Assembly (NCBI RefSeq): GCF_003589595.1
Contig: NW_020653945.1
Span: forward strand, 9,943,027-10,007,026
Length of the DNA stretch: 64,000 bases
From: Hyposmocoma kahamanoa
Lineage: Eukaryota; Arthropoda; Insecta; Lepidoptera; Cosmopterigidae
Reading direction: 5' to 3'
Below are positions 44,253 through 55,544 of this stretch, piece by piece. The notes beneath the pieces are model-generated. The model was not told the DNA's origin, did no database searches, and worked only from the letters and a program-made list of their open reading frames with translations. Each line of letters starts with the position of its first letter. The stretch's first letter is position 1. The position numbers and the translations under genes were made by a program.

Positions 44253-44400
44253 TTGAATATCACGATGTTTTGCTACCATGGTATTCAATTACTTTTGTGA
44301 AATTACTCCACTGGTTTGTTGTTATTAGTACAAAGATTAAACACAAAGAAAAATCCATTAATTCATCGGTACCTGAACCAGTGACCTAGGGGAACCGTGG
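44253..44400 (-). repeat. SINE D, 3' part
   Basis: Starts ttgaatatcacgatgttttg on the plus strand (the family tail in reverse), then tttgtgaaattactccactg, acaaagattaaacacaaaga. The tRNA-like head is replaced by unrelated sequence. Confidence 0.7.
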
Positions 44401-45490
44401 CTTTATTCTTTTTTCTGTATTAATATTAGCCGCTACCCGGCAGTAGGAATATATCTAGGGTCGACGGACTACAGGTCATAAATAAAAAATCACCATCATT
44501 CATTTAAATTAATACATCTACCGACTAAAGCTCATAATGTCGTCTTGGATTGAAAAACCTCATTCTCGTCGATGTGATTTCTATTTAATTGTTCAGAGCG
44601 AAAATAAAAATGTGGTGTAAAATGTAGTAAACGCAATAATGTTTGTAGTTAGTATTTTAATTCCTTAAATTATATCTCTTTCAGATACTATACTACTTTA
44701 ATAATATATTTGAGCAAGTTTTTGTTCTTCAAAAATCAGTAAAAACGAACAATGCGAAAACGCTTATGCACAGTTTTCACTCCATGGCGACGATAAGTCA
44801 AATTCATTCGTTACTTCATTAATTAGTGACTTAAATTCTATTGGCGTCTTTTTCAAATGTATCAATGCTCTTCACATCTTCCAACGTTATAAGCAACGCA
44901 ACAAATATATAAATTATATATTAAAAAATAAAGAACTTTTTTTACTTCATTATTTCACAAGACCTCTGCGAAATGAAGAATGGACATAATGGATATAATT
45001 AATTATGCTTCATGGACTCCATTGGTTATAACCGTACAGCTGTAATCTTATAAGAAGACGTTACTGACAATTGCGTCGTTTTCTCTTTTAGTATGGACGG
45101 ATATTAGATATGATAGTAATATTCTTAACCAGAAATATCGCAACACAATCATAAATATCGAATAAACGTGTAACAATCTCGTGCATCAACAAAGGTATGT
45201 AATCATTCGCTCGTAAGCTTCACACTCCAGTTGTTATTAAGGTATTCCGATGCACGTACGTCTTTATTCTTAACAAGAAACTATTGTCTTGCATCGCATA
45301 GTTTTACTTTACATACATTATTTATGATGCGTTTCTACTCCTCGAAGAATGTGCTAATCCATACTAATCTTTCTTTTGTGCATTTCTTTGAGTAGATAGG
45401 GTCTGTAATTTATTTTCTTCATGTAAATTTCTCGTTTTGTGTTGAAAATTTATACATAATAATCATTTGCAACTAGCACATAGATAAATT
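44401..45490. other. AT-rich intergenic DNA
   Basis: No recognised repeat or coding frame. Confidence 0.4.
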
Positions 45491-45494
45491 CGTA

Positions 45495-45670
45495 AAGTCT
45501 GCTGGTTCGTTCCGTAGCTTAGTTGGGAGAGCGCCGGCACGGTAAGCTGCTGACGCCGGTCCGAATCGAAGGAATTTTTCTTTGTATAAATAATTATAAC
45601 AAAGTAGTAGAGTAATTTCACAAATATAGTAAATATCATGGTAGTAAAACATTGTCATATTCAAAAACTT
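45495..45670 (+). repeat. SINE D, near full length
   Basis: Head ttccgtagcttagttgggag with A box, B box region ggtccgaatcgaagg (shortened), body tttttctttgtataaata, aacaaagtagtagagtaatt, end aatatcatggtagtaaaaca and ttgtcatattcaa. The minus-strand frame over it is a shadow. Confidence 0.85.
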
Positions 45671-45674
45671 CACA

Positions 45675-46260
45675 TAAAATTATATTTACATAACAGATTG
45701 TTCTCTAATAAATTTTCCTCATAGGAGTTTGAGAGACACATGCCCATTATTTTTCATTGTGACAATGTCTGTGGTAAACTGGCATTTAAAGTACGGTGAC
45801 AGCGAAAAGCTCACACCTCCCAATTCGGATTAACTGCAGCAGCTATACAAATTACCACCAAGAGTTTTAGAGTTTCAGTATTCGATGTGCGTTTGTATGT
45901 GTGTGCGTTTTTTTACAGGACAAACACCGTTTACGTGAACGGTTCTATATCTAATGTATGCGCCACAGTGTATTCGGTTCGGATTTATACTGCAATAAAA
46001 CGAGCAGTACAATGCCGTGTCAATGGGGGGACTACAGATCTGGTTTATGTCTTCCTTCTTAGGCTCATGTTATATTTTTTTTAATTTATTTTATTTTCAT
46101 TACTTTTGGAAAACTTACAGCTGGGTAACAAAAATAGAATGTTAAGTATAATACACGCCTCACAGGCTAGTGCGTGTATGCTGAGGTGTAATTAATTGTT
46201 TCCACAGATAATTATTTACAGTGATAGAAAAAACTAAAGTAAGTTGCCGACTTAAAGAAT
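45675..46260. other. Intergenic, nothing recognised
   Basis: The frame at 45887-46084 has no domain. No repeat match. Confidence 0.35.
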
Positions 46261-46261
46261 T

Positions 46262-46470
46262 TTTTTTTTTTTGTATATATGTTACGCGTTAACTCCGGAT
46301 ATATGAACCGATATTGATGATACTGGTTTGTTACAAAGAGGATACCTCAGTTGTGGTCCCATTTTAGTTTGATGAAAATATTCCACCTCTAAGAGTGGCA
46401 AACTAGGAGATGAATGACTTTTGGGGTCGGTTTTTATTTGAATAAATACAAACTTCCATGTCGATGGTAA
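46262..46470 (+). repeat. Family G fragment
   Basis: tgttacgcgttaactccgg, gaaccgatattgatgatac, tggtcccattttagtttgat, attccacctctaagagtgg and ggatgaatg-like sequence follow the order in 12290-12563. Both termini are missing. Confidence 0.7.
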
Positions 46471-46474
46471 ATTC

Positions 46475-47840
46475 CTGTAATGTTTTATTTTTGTATTATC
46501 ACCGGCCAGAGTAGGCATTTACCTATCTTTATCTTCAGTTAGGGTACTCAACTAAGGATCTCCATTTTTCTACGTCCCTCATATACGTCTCGCTTTCTCC
46601 ATACATACCTATATTATCATCGTATTGTATGCCCGTTTATTCTCGTTATTTTTGACAAGTCCTTTTTTCGTCGTCAAGGACATTTTCAATCTCAGATATA
46701 CACGCCGAAATCGACCCTTCGCCACGTTCTCGTATGTCAAGACTAAATTACTTTAATTATATATAATGGGAACGAGATCATTGCTTCTATCTTAATTAAA
46801 TAATCTTACATCAAGCGGTCAGAAGTCGCCTACTGAAGAAGCCATAAGATTGCGGATGTCGTGATGAAAAGATGCAGGGTAAAAAAGATATAAAATGTCG
46901 ACATATATAATTAACACACTCTTATCATAATTATGCTAAAATAATGTATACGTCATGTTCTGTACTTGATACCAATCTGTAGTGAGAATATGATCAACTT
47001 TTTCATGGTTCTTAAATATTCATATTCATACCCACTCGTTCCAAATCATCGGGGATAGTACAAATACGCGTATGTAGCATTGATAAAAGGCGCGTATCTG
47101 CAGTAAAGCAACTACAGGAGAGGAATTTTACGTTATTACTTTGTTATTTCAATGGCTAAGACTTTCATTTTTGAATAGTAAGCATTAATTTATGTTGTCT
47201 ACGGACTCATAACAATAGATTCCCATAAATCACGCTAATTTGGTTGCAACGACATTTACGCGGATTTGATTTGGCCACTAAATTACCTAAATGGAAACTC
47301 ATAATCCAATGCCAGTTACGCGTAATTGCACTATCCCCGACAAAATGTTCAAATAGTTCCTTTTATTCGCGATACCAGAGAATCCTTATACTAAATGTTA
47401 TTAAGTTTCAGATATTAAATATTTATATATTAAATATACATATATTTAATATCTGAAATCTGATTACAAAAAACCTTAATAAATGAGAACCTTGTATATA
47501 TAATATTCAATGTAACGACACATTTTGGCGCACATCAAACGAACTTATCTATCTAATCGTAACTCAAAAAATTACTGAATGAAGCCAATAAATATTATAT
47601 TCTCGTTTATAAATGGATAAGTAAATATTATTTATAAATAAAAATAATCATATTATTCCCAGTAAGATCCATTCCATATATTTTTTTTTAATTTTCAAAT
47701 AGTGCTTACTCACTTTCACAATTTTGAGTTATGACAGTATTTAGTTTCATGTGCGATATTATATTAGATATTATTAGATACTATATCGCGCTGTTAATAC
47801 AATAGTGTATAATTGTTTCAAAAAGTGTACCTTTGTGGCC
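46475..47840. other. Intergenic with one AT-rich hairpin
   Basis: tttcagatattaaatat (47406-47422) and atatttaatatctgaaa (47442-47458) are perfect 17-nt inverted copies with a 19-nt AT loop. The region 46500-46740 has more GC and no assignment. Confidence 0.5.
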
Positions 47841-47844
47841 GAAC

Positions 47845-48066
47845 AACTGCCTCCGTGGCCGAACGGTTACCATGCCGGACTGCCACGCAGAGGTCCCAGG
47901 TTCGATTCCCGGGCCGGGAGAAATAGTTGTATGGACTACAATTATTTCTCTCGTGAGTTTGGGTGTAATTTGTGGTTGTCTATATGTGTGTCCATGGCAC
48001 CCGCGACACAGGGTTTCCCTAGTGCGGGGCTATGTTGAGTGTGTGCGTTATTTATTTATTATAACA
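47845..48066 (+). repeat. SINE B, tRNA-derived, full length
   Basis: aactgcctccgtggccgaac head with A box (gtggccgaacggtta), B box aggttcgattcccgg, then gtttgggtgtaatttgtgg, ccatggcacccgcgacacag, gggtttccctagtgcggggc and an AT-rich tail ttatttatttattataa. About 11 nt upstream of the head, gtggccgaac already occurs once (47836), a small duplication. Frames reading through it (47805-48038, 47833-48234) are not genes. Confidence 0.92.
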
Positions 48067-48067
48067 A

Positions 48068-48246
48068 GTGTAGCTTACCATCAAGCGCATGTCTTGTTCG
48101 TCCCGTACGAACAAGTCGTGCGCCTGATGATAAGTTACACACCTGTCCATAACAGTTACAGTCCTACTCAGAGCTTTAAATTGCAAAGATCTGAGGGGCG
48201 CTACCACTGGTGCAGTGGTCACCCTGAGACATAGTTGACAAGTCCT
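48068..48246. repeat. SINE-like family A with inverted 3' end
   Basis: 48068-48101 is the 3' end of family A in plus orientation (gtagcttaccatcaagcgca ... cttgttcgt). After a 5-nt centre (cccgt) the element continues in minus orientation from the same point (acgaacaagtcgtgcgcctg ...) to ggtcaccctgagacatagtt. The two 34-nt arms differ at 5 sites. A smaller fold, ccactg-gtg-cagtgg, lies at 48206-48220. Confidence 0.85.
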
Positions 48247-48249
48247 ATT

Positions 48250-48865
48250 TCAGAATCGATGAAAAACGAATTTCTTACTTCCTGTCAAAGATTATTAAAA
48301 GTTATGTATAAATTAAAGTTTATTACAGACTTCCAAATATATTTAAAGTAAAAGTAAAAAAATTTCATATTTTTTAACAAGGACTGTTTTGTTCAGAATT
48401 AGCTTGAAAAAAGTTAGTCTCACTTTGAGTTAAATAGATATCTTTTAATTGTTTCTCACAATATTCTAACGACCAACTGTCCTGACATGTTAGATTCAAA
48501 TTTTACGTTTAGCTATTGCTAAATATTATTGTATAACATTGAGTTTCACATATTTTGAGTTGCAATACTATAGCTATAGCAATGCGATATATAATATTCT
48601 CTATATTACTTTCACTGTTACAGGTTATGAATAGTTATAAAAAACATTATATATGTACTCGTTTTTCATATACGTGTATTTTCACAGTCGAAAGCTTTAC
48701 AGGACGTTACTATTCTTTTACCTTGAAATTTGAGTTGCTAGTTAATTTAGTGTCACAAGTGTTAAGACTTCAGATTGAACTGAATCCCAGAGTAGATATT
48801 AAGTTTATTATTTAATAATAATAATAATAATATGTAACAGTATACCATTTAACCATTCTTTATAC
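48250..48865. other. AT-rich, with (ATA)n at 48813-48833
   Basis: No gene; the frame at 48555-48815 runs into the microsatellite. Confidence 0.45.
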
Positions 48866-48867
48866 CT

Positions 48868-49062
48868 ACTCTCAAGCAAAAAAAAACCTGTACTATACAA
48901 ATACCAGAGCGACGGAATTCACTCTGAGGCACTACCCAAATCAACCAGTCTAGAACTAATTTAGAAAAGTTCATTTCCCGAATTAGTCCTCCGTGAATCA
49001 CACCCGGGACCTCCTCATCTTGCGACCACAGTGCAAACCGTTGAGCCACCGAGGTCGTCAAA
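48868..49062 (-). repeat. SINE F, full length
   Basis: On the minus strand: gacctcggtggctcaacggt (A box region), gcactgtggtcgcaagatg, gtcccgggtgtgattcacgg (B box with two changes), body ggactaattcgggaaatgaa, tttctaaattagttctagac, end cgctctggtatttgtatagt. Confidence 0.82.
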
Positions 49063-49223
49063 ACAAATACAACGTAAATAATATTCTACAATAATCGCTA
49101 CTATACACACAAGTACTATTTTGTTCTCCATTTTTGTTCCTCTTTATTTTAATTGTATAACAGAGTGACGACAAAACTTGTCATAACTAACGCATTTGCA
49201 TTTTGGTAACTTTCGATATAATA

Positions 49224-49316
49224 GGGGTTAAAGTATGAAATTGCCGATTTGTACTGAAAATCTANNNNNNNNNNAGAACCTATTGCAATAAAACGGCAAT
49301 TTCATACTTTAACCCC
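49224..49316 (-). mobile_element. Mariner ends around a 10-N gap, interior missing
   Basis: Left end ggggttaaagtatgaaattg... to aaatcta (49224-49264) and right end agaacctattgcaataaaac... to acccc (49275-49316) match both ends of the 2267-3553 copy with a single difference noticed. TA flanks each side. The 10 N between them stand for an unknown length; a complete copy would need about 1.2 kb. Orientation is given by comparison with the full copy. Confidence 0.92.
49265..49274. other. Assembly gap (10 N)
   Basis: Gap placed exactly between the two ends of a multi-copy transposon, so it is probably an unresolved repeat and not a measured distance. Confidence 0.97.
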
Positions 49317-49519
49317 TAATATTAGCACCTAAAGGTTTATTGTCACCTAAAAACAATGTCAATTACGCTAATTTTGATTAACAATAAAACTGAAACTAAA
49401 TAAGATATTAAAATATCGATAAGAGAGGGTTGTGGATCTCGTTTCGCTGATCCCAGATATGTTAATAACTCAATTTCGCTAAAAATGTCGTTACGTTAGT
49501 TATGATAAGAACGGTGTAA

Positions 49520-50135
49520 AATATTCCAAAACGATGATTCTAAAATCAGCTACTCCAAACTAAATGATAATATTTACTCGACACGAGGGTACGTCTTGAT
49601 GGCTAGAATTGCAGACCTTTGGAGGTCGCCCTATGTAAACCATAAGCCTGTGAATTAGAAAGCTGGATTTAAAATGCAAGGCCAACAATTAAACAGTGCG
49701 TGGCAAAAGTATTTAGGGTTAATAATACAATTAATAATATTCCTTGCACATCCGAGTCCTTCTGCTCTATTCACTCACAGAAAGTGGCTCACGTAACAAA
49801 GGAACGGTAACCTGGTACGTGACAAGAAATATGATGTATTAGAACCGTTCATATTATTCTATTGTGGTTAACCCATTTACTGCCTAATTTGTTAGGAATG
49901 AACCCTAGTTTAATGGGACATTGTACCGCGTGATAATGAAGCGGCTTCTGAGATCAAATTAAAAAAGACAATATGTTGTCACACGTCTTATGAAACGGCA
50001 ACCAGGCGAATTCGAAAAGTGACTCTGATACTACATAATTATGCAGTCTGTTGTCCAGGGCGAGCCAGACGTACAGGAAAGGAGTGGAAGGTCGTGCGGG
50101 GAGGCTTCTATCGTGCACCCAAGTTTATTGTAACT
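49520..50135. other. Intergenic, nothing recognised
   Basis: Unclassified. 50035-50110 is GC-richer with no frame of note. Confidence 0.35.
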
Positions 50136-50373
50136 TTTTTTAATAATATTTAGTGACGGGACGAACAAGTTATGCGCCTGATGGTAAGCTACACGCCTGC
50201 CCAAAACAATTGAGACATAAGTTGACAAGTCCCATATCTGTAATTTCACCAGCACCCTAACCCTTCTAAACCAAAACACAGTAATGCTAACATTACTGCT
50301 TGGCGGCAGAAATAGGTAAGGTGGCAATATTACCCTGGACGAACTCTCTCACTAATAGCTTTACTACTGCTAT
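50136..50373 (-). repeat. SINE-like family A, internally deleted
   Basis: Reverse reading from tagcagtagtaaagctatt to the poly-A end at 50136. Missing between cttatgtctcaattg and ttttgggcaggcgtg are the gggcgcagtggcag and gcgatttaaag blocks. Confidence 0.88.
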
Positions 50374-50374
50374 T

Positions 50375-52135
50375 TCATGTTTATAATATAACCATGTGCT
50401 GTTGATACCATTACTAATCAAGTCGCAATTTCTTATAAGTCTTATTTCCTACTGTCTATAATTCGTATAATTCCTAAGAGACGTTACATTATGACATCGT
50501 CTGCTCAAAAGTAAATCATAAAAGTAACATTTTCCCCAAAAAGTCACAAAATTTAATAGCTATGGTAAGAAAATCAGGATATTTCTGTAGGTAAAACACA
50601 ATAATAACAAAAACTATAAACTATTATTAATAACATAGTGATAAAATTTTAGTTTTACCAGTTGAGCTATGTCATTTAGAGGCTTTTTCTGAAACATGTC
50701 TAAGCAGACATTAGTTTTAATTCTAAAACAATCTTGTTAGGCTCTACTTCTTTTATGGTGCTTTCTTTATTCAAAGAAAAATCTAGAAGTATAATGTTCT
50801 GCAAAGTCTAGTGTTTGTTTAAAATATTATCATTTTAATACGTCATTTAAAAAAATGCAATTAAATTTACTTTTTATGTTATAAAAAACGGTAAACAATT
50901 CAGCATAACGTATTAAAAACACCGCTTGAACCTGGCAGATATTATTACATAGCAATTTTCATCAAAGGTGTACGAAAATTTTAATTAAGGAACAATTTAT
51001 TTTCGGATTTCAAACCACTTTATATACCAAAATTTTAATAACGATTCGGTTTTGTTTTTTCGATTATAAAATTCTTTTACTTAAATATTTTTCCTTTTGT
51101 TTGTTCAGTTTCGTATAATTATAATATAATATATATAAGTTTGTAGTACCAACATACCGCTGAGGTAATTTTTGTCGCTTTGTACATCCCGACATAAACT
51201 ATAGTAGATAGACATCAATAAAACGTTCAATCGCGATTGAGCAAAACAACAATCATGATTATGTGATTAACGGTTGTAAATAGTTTGTGAAAGTTGAAAT
51301 TTCTCTTTGCACCTGTCAGCATTTACTACATCTACGATTTTGTTGCGAGTACACAAATATATTAATACCGTATAGTGATTATGATGAAGTGCTAAGCTTT
51401 CCTGCTGTATACATTAGAAATAGGTAGTATCTTTAAGCGTGCAATAACGGCACGTATACGTGTAAAGATACAATACAATTGCCCAAAAAATGCTATTTTG
51501 GGCAAAAAATATTTTTGTTTGAAAAGTTCTAGTGAAGTAATGTAATAAGCTAAAAAACTCAAACAACAAAATCTTAAGATTACTTAATCAAGTTTAATTT
51601 TATAGTAGAATACACGCTAAAGCCACAAATCTTCAGTAACTATTGTATGAAAACAAGATGAGATACGACCTCACTTCAAACTTATATTACCTATGCATTC
51701 ACAAATAATACCTGCAAAGGGTAACTCACAAACTTCACAAGCATAACATATAAAACTTACTCTATGAACTTGCTAAACTTAATACGCTCAATGCATTAGA
51801 ACTTATCTAAGTTATGGGTAAGTAGATAACTTCTTTGCGTCAACATTGAAGCGTTTGCATCCTGAATTTATGTAGTAGTTTCAAAACTAATTTGCATTAA
51901 AACCGACAATTCAAAAGGTAGTTATCTATCCATTATCAATTTGGTAACAATTAAGCTGGATCATGGGATAGACGATTCTAAGCTGCACCTCGTTTCAATA
52001 GAACCTTATCGATAGGAGGTCAAATTGTACAATAGGGACGGAACTTTTCTGTTACCCGTAATTATGATTTATTTATGTTAGCTATGTGGACTGTATACTA
52101 TATGCTGCGGCTCAAAACACAAATCATTAAAGATG
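50375..52135. other. AT-rich intergenic DNA
   Basis: About 1.75 kb without recognised element or gene. Confidence 0.4.
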
Positions 52136-52139
52136 GTAA

Positions 52140-52355
52140 AAAAAATAAGAAGTCTGAAATGGAACCGGACGCGTCAGTCGCATGTCAAGCGACCTGTAGA
52201 GAAAGACTACTTCCCAGTTCTTCCAAAGATCCCACTTAACGCAATCCGAAGACGTGGAAAACCCAGAAGGAGATGGCGTGACAAGTCACTGATATGAGAT
52301 CTTGGCCTATAATGGCGTTAATTTACATACACAAAGTCTGAAGAATGAATGAATG
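52140..52355 (+). pseudogene. Probable LINE ORF2 C-terminal scrap
   Basis: In one frame: WNRTRQSHVKRPVEKDYFPV, LPKIPLNAIRRRGKPRRRW, RDKSL then stop. The basic RRRGKPRRRW..D motif is the usual end of insect non-LTR retrotransposon ORF2 proteins. It is followed by gaatgaatgaatg, a typical simple-repeat end. Short and frame-broken, so the clade cannot be given. Confidence 0.5.
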
Positions 52356-52844
52356 TGTGTATTCTAGAACTCTCGAAATGTTCAATTTTAGAACGCGTAC
52401 GGGGTGATGCATTATCACTAACCCTCTTATTGTACAATAACATCATTGTTTACTGCATAGAAATAAAATCTTTGTCTTATATTCCAATATTTATTAGACC
52501 TAACATTCTTTTTACGACTCAATCAATTCCACATAATAAGTCGAGGACTTATGAGCATTAATATTCTTGGAAAAAGAATATTCTCTTTTATGATCATGAC
52601 GTAGGCTGGCCTTTACACCTTTTCATATACTTATTTCATAAGAAACAAAAAATGTTGCTAAATTAAAAGCTTTACCACCCATAAAAAATATATATTACTT
52701 TTTTAGCTATGCTCTAACGGCTTAGTTATTTTAACAATGTCAACGAAGATTTCTCACTGGTGGCGCTAATGTTAAAAAGCCGTTAAAAACCAAAAACTGT
52801 AACAACCTTTGTAACAACCGTGTAAAGAAATTTGTAAGAGCAAA

Positions 52845-53012
52845 CCTTGGCTCGATCTGTTGCTCAGTTGGTATGGGGGCTCAAGTCCTATCATATTGAA
52901 GGAATTTTCCTTTGTGTTCGATCTTTGTATTAATAATTATAACAAACTAGTGGAGTAATATCACAAACATAATTGAATATCATGGCAGTAAAACATTATA
53001 TATCATTACATT
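52845..53012 (+). repeat. SINE D, near full length
   Basis: tcgatctgttgctcagttgg head (A box), eroded B box (gctcaagtcctatc), body tgaaggaattttcctttgtg, ttcgatctttgtattaataa, ttataacaaactagtggagt, end aatatcatggcagtaaaaca. Confidence 0.82.
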
Positions 53013-53450
53013 ATATCATTATTGATAGGTTGATTGATAAGTTGAGATTATTCTCAACTTAATAAAAAACCTAATATTAATCTAATAAGCCGTAACTATG
53101 CCTTATTTGAAAATAAATCAACATGAAATCATCACGATCTCATAATATTAATAACAACCAATTGCATTAACTAAATATCACGAACAAAAGAAACATCTCA
53201 AGACTTTTGGTTGCGTAAGCGCCGTAACCAGGATGATCGAAGGCGGATGTTGGCCTCGGATCGGTTTCCAATGACTCACATGCATAGAGAACTCTCCAAA
53301 TAAAACACAACCTACGGCCGTAAATGCGGTTACACCCAATGTCGTTCAGGTCGTAACTTTACAACCTTAGAACGCATCAAGTCTAGAATTCTAAAACTTG
53401 TTTTTGGAACTGTGTTACTTTGCAATAACTTGATCCACGTTTCATTTTTA
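53013..53450. other. Intergenic
   Basis: A small hairpin aagttgaga-ttat-tctcaactt lies at 53039-53060. The GC-richer block 53210-53350 is unclassified. Confidence 0.35.
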
Positions 53451-53909
53451 ACCGACTTCTAAAAAGGAGGAGATACTTAATTCGACTGTATGTTTTTTTG
53501 TGTGTTTGTTTATGTTACGTGATTTCAGTGATTCTTTTTTTATTGGAAAGGAGGCACTTTAGTAGTGATCTCATTAAAATTAGAAGAAAATATTCTACCT
53601 CTATCTCGTTTTCCGTTAACCGATTTCAATAAAACTTGGTGCATAGGTGCAATACTAATGAAAATAAAATGCTATGGTGATCTGATGATGGAAATGATAT
53701 ACAGGTCAGAGGAAAACCTCAACAATGTACAGCAGTTACATTATGTTTGGGTTCATATGATTAGTTTTGAAGAGGACTTCCATACGCTTTACAGTTTTTT
53801 TTTGAGGAGACCAAGGCAATGAACGCAGCGAAAGCGGATAATGAAGCTTTTGAGGTTGATTTTTTACAAATTGGCAAATAAACACAATTCCACGAACTTT
53901 TGAGGTTGG
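53451..53909 (+). repeat. Family G, full length
   Basis: Termini accgacttct (53451) and gaggttggt (53909). Interior landmarks: aaaggaggagatacttaat, attctttttttattggaaag, ccgatttcaataaaacttgg, ctcaacaatgtacagcag and ttccacgaacttttgagg. The open frame at 53565-53822 lies inside and has no domain. Confidence 0.82.
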
Positions 53910-54016
53910 TTTTTTTTTATAAATTTTTTTTTTTAACATTTTCAAAATAATAGATTGCTTTGTTTTATTTACTGCGACGTGTTAGAGGATTACATTTCTT
54001 TGCCTTTCTTTTAGTA

Positions 54017-54171
54017 CCTAGTAGCAGTAGAGCTCCTTGTGCAAGAGTTCGTCCAGGGAAATACTGCCACCTTAACTGGTGGCACTGCAACTACAGGTCC
54101 ACGTCTTGTTCGTCCCGTCACTTGGTAAAATAAAATAAAAAACCTACAATACTTTTTTGTATTGTAGGTTT
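54017..54171 (+). repeat. SINE-like family A, 120-bp core-deleted copy with terminal hairpin
   Basis: Head gtagcagtagagctccttgt through tactgccacctta, then directly ctggtggcactgcaactac and the end cttgttcgtcccgtcacttg. After the A-rich tail, aaacctacaatac (54140-54152) and gtattgtaggttt (54159-54171) form a 13-nt perfect stem with a T6 loop. Confidence 0.88.
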
Positions 54172-54174
54172 CTT

Positions 54175-55490
54175 TCTTTTTTTACCAAAAATGTTCTTAA
54201 TCAAAATTCAATCTCCTTATGTATGTTTCATTAGCGATTCCTTTGAAAAGTAAGTGATCATGAAGGATATAAAATTTATATATAGTAATGAAAATTAGTT
54301 AATTATTCCCGACTAAATCATTTCAAAGCTCCAGGGCTCTATCCTTTACTTATTAACGATTCGCAGGTGTGTAAGATGTGGCTGTAGCTTAGTTGCTTAA
54401 ATTATTTATAAGTATATTATACTGTCTGTCGGTACAGTTACCTACACAAAAAGGTAGTAGCTTTAGTGAACCATAAAAAAATACGAACAATTTTCAAAAT
54501 ATATTAATAATTCAAATCGAGTACCACTTTTGCGTCTGCTGCTAGCTGATTTGCGGTATTTTAGATAGAACAAAAAAAATTTTTTTTATTTTTTATTGTG
54601 ACTCGGCAAAATGACTGCACCGCGCCTGATGGAAAGTGCGAATACAGTCCAGAGATGAGAGTAACGGATGGAAAACACAAATATTTTCACTCCGTCACTA
54701 TCATTTTGCCAGTCTGGCCAAATGCTTCTTCACACTACGTTTGACAATGAATTGCGTTTAATGACAATAAATTGCGAATTGTCGCCACAGCTTTAACCGG
54801 ATCTATAAAATCGATTTCGAATGTATAAACTATTTGTCACCATAGTAAATAAGTGATGATTACGTAATTTTATTTTTTTTGTGCCACTATAAAACAAATT
54901 CAAGTTCATATTCTTTTCACTTTTAAATTCTTCTAAATTACATACAAGTTACCAAAGAAAAATGAAACAATAATGGTTACAGACTATTCATTTTTGATAA
55001 AGTATTTTTTTTTAATTATCTTAAAGTACTTTATTTATTAGACGGTATTTCAATTTGTGATAATTTGTTCGATCGCAATAGACATTTTCTACAAGAAACA
55101 ACTTCTAAAAATGATTGTAAGGTGAATAACGTATTCTTTTTGTTTTTTTTTCTATTCTGATAATTAGTTTAGCGTCCGATCTTAATCGTAATAGGTTCTT
55201 ATACCTATATCTACTTTTGAATGCGCATAGTCTTTTTTTATTTACTTCTGATGTCTGTTATTGTGCCATAAATAGAAAATAAAATAAAAAATAAAAGTAG
55301 ATTTATGTATTTTGTCTAACATATTAATAAGGCCTCATGTGATCACACGATCACAAGTTTTAAAAATAATACGAATTACGAAACAATTTACGTATTTTGT
55401 CAATTTTTTTAATTGTGCAATTTAAGCGTAAAAAGTCATTGACTTATTTCGTTCTTAGATCCTTTGAACCTGTCCTGAAAACTTGTAGTT
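54175..55490. other. AT-rich intergenic DNA
   Basis: No repeat or gene recognised. Confidence 0.4.
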
Positions 55491-55493
55491 TTG

Positions 55494-55542
55494 CAGACGT
55501 CGCGTTTATCGCCGATAGCATCCGCGATAAACGCGACATCTG
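55494..55542. repeat. Hairpin with 19-nt arms
   Basis: cagacgtcgcgtttatcgc and gcgataaacgcgacatctg pair with one G-T type difference around an 11-nt loop. The arms are GC-richer than the neighbourhood. Confidence 0.92.
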
Positions 55543-55544
55543 TT

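Larger units (their letters stand above)
49178..49516 (+). repeat. Family H, simpler copy, split by mariner
   Basis: Left part 49178-49223 matches 17490-17526, the right part from 49317 matches 17526-17540 and 17785-18140. Without the mariner and one TA, gatattagcacc-type host sequence lines up base for base with gagacattggcacc in the other copy. Confidence 0.82.

Noticed and set aside
47833..48234. 133-codon open frame
   Set aside because: It reads through SINE B and into family A, so it is assembled from repeats.
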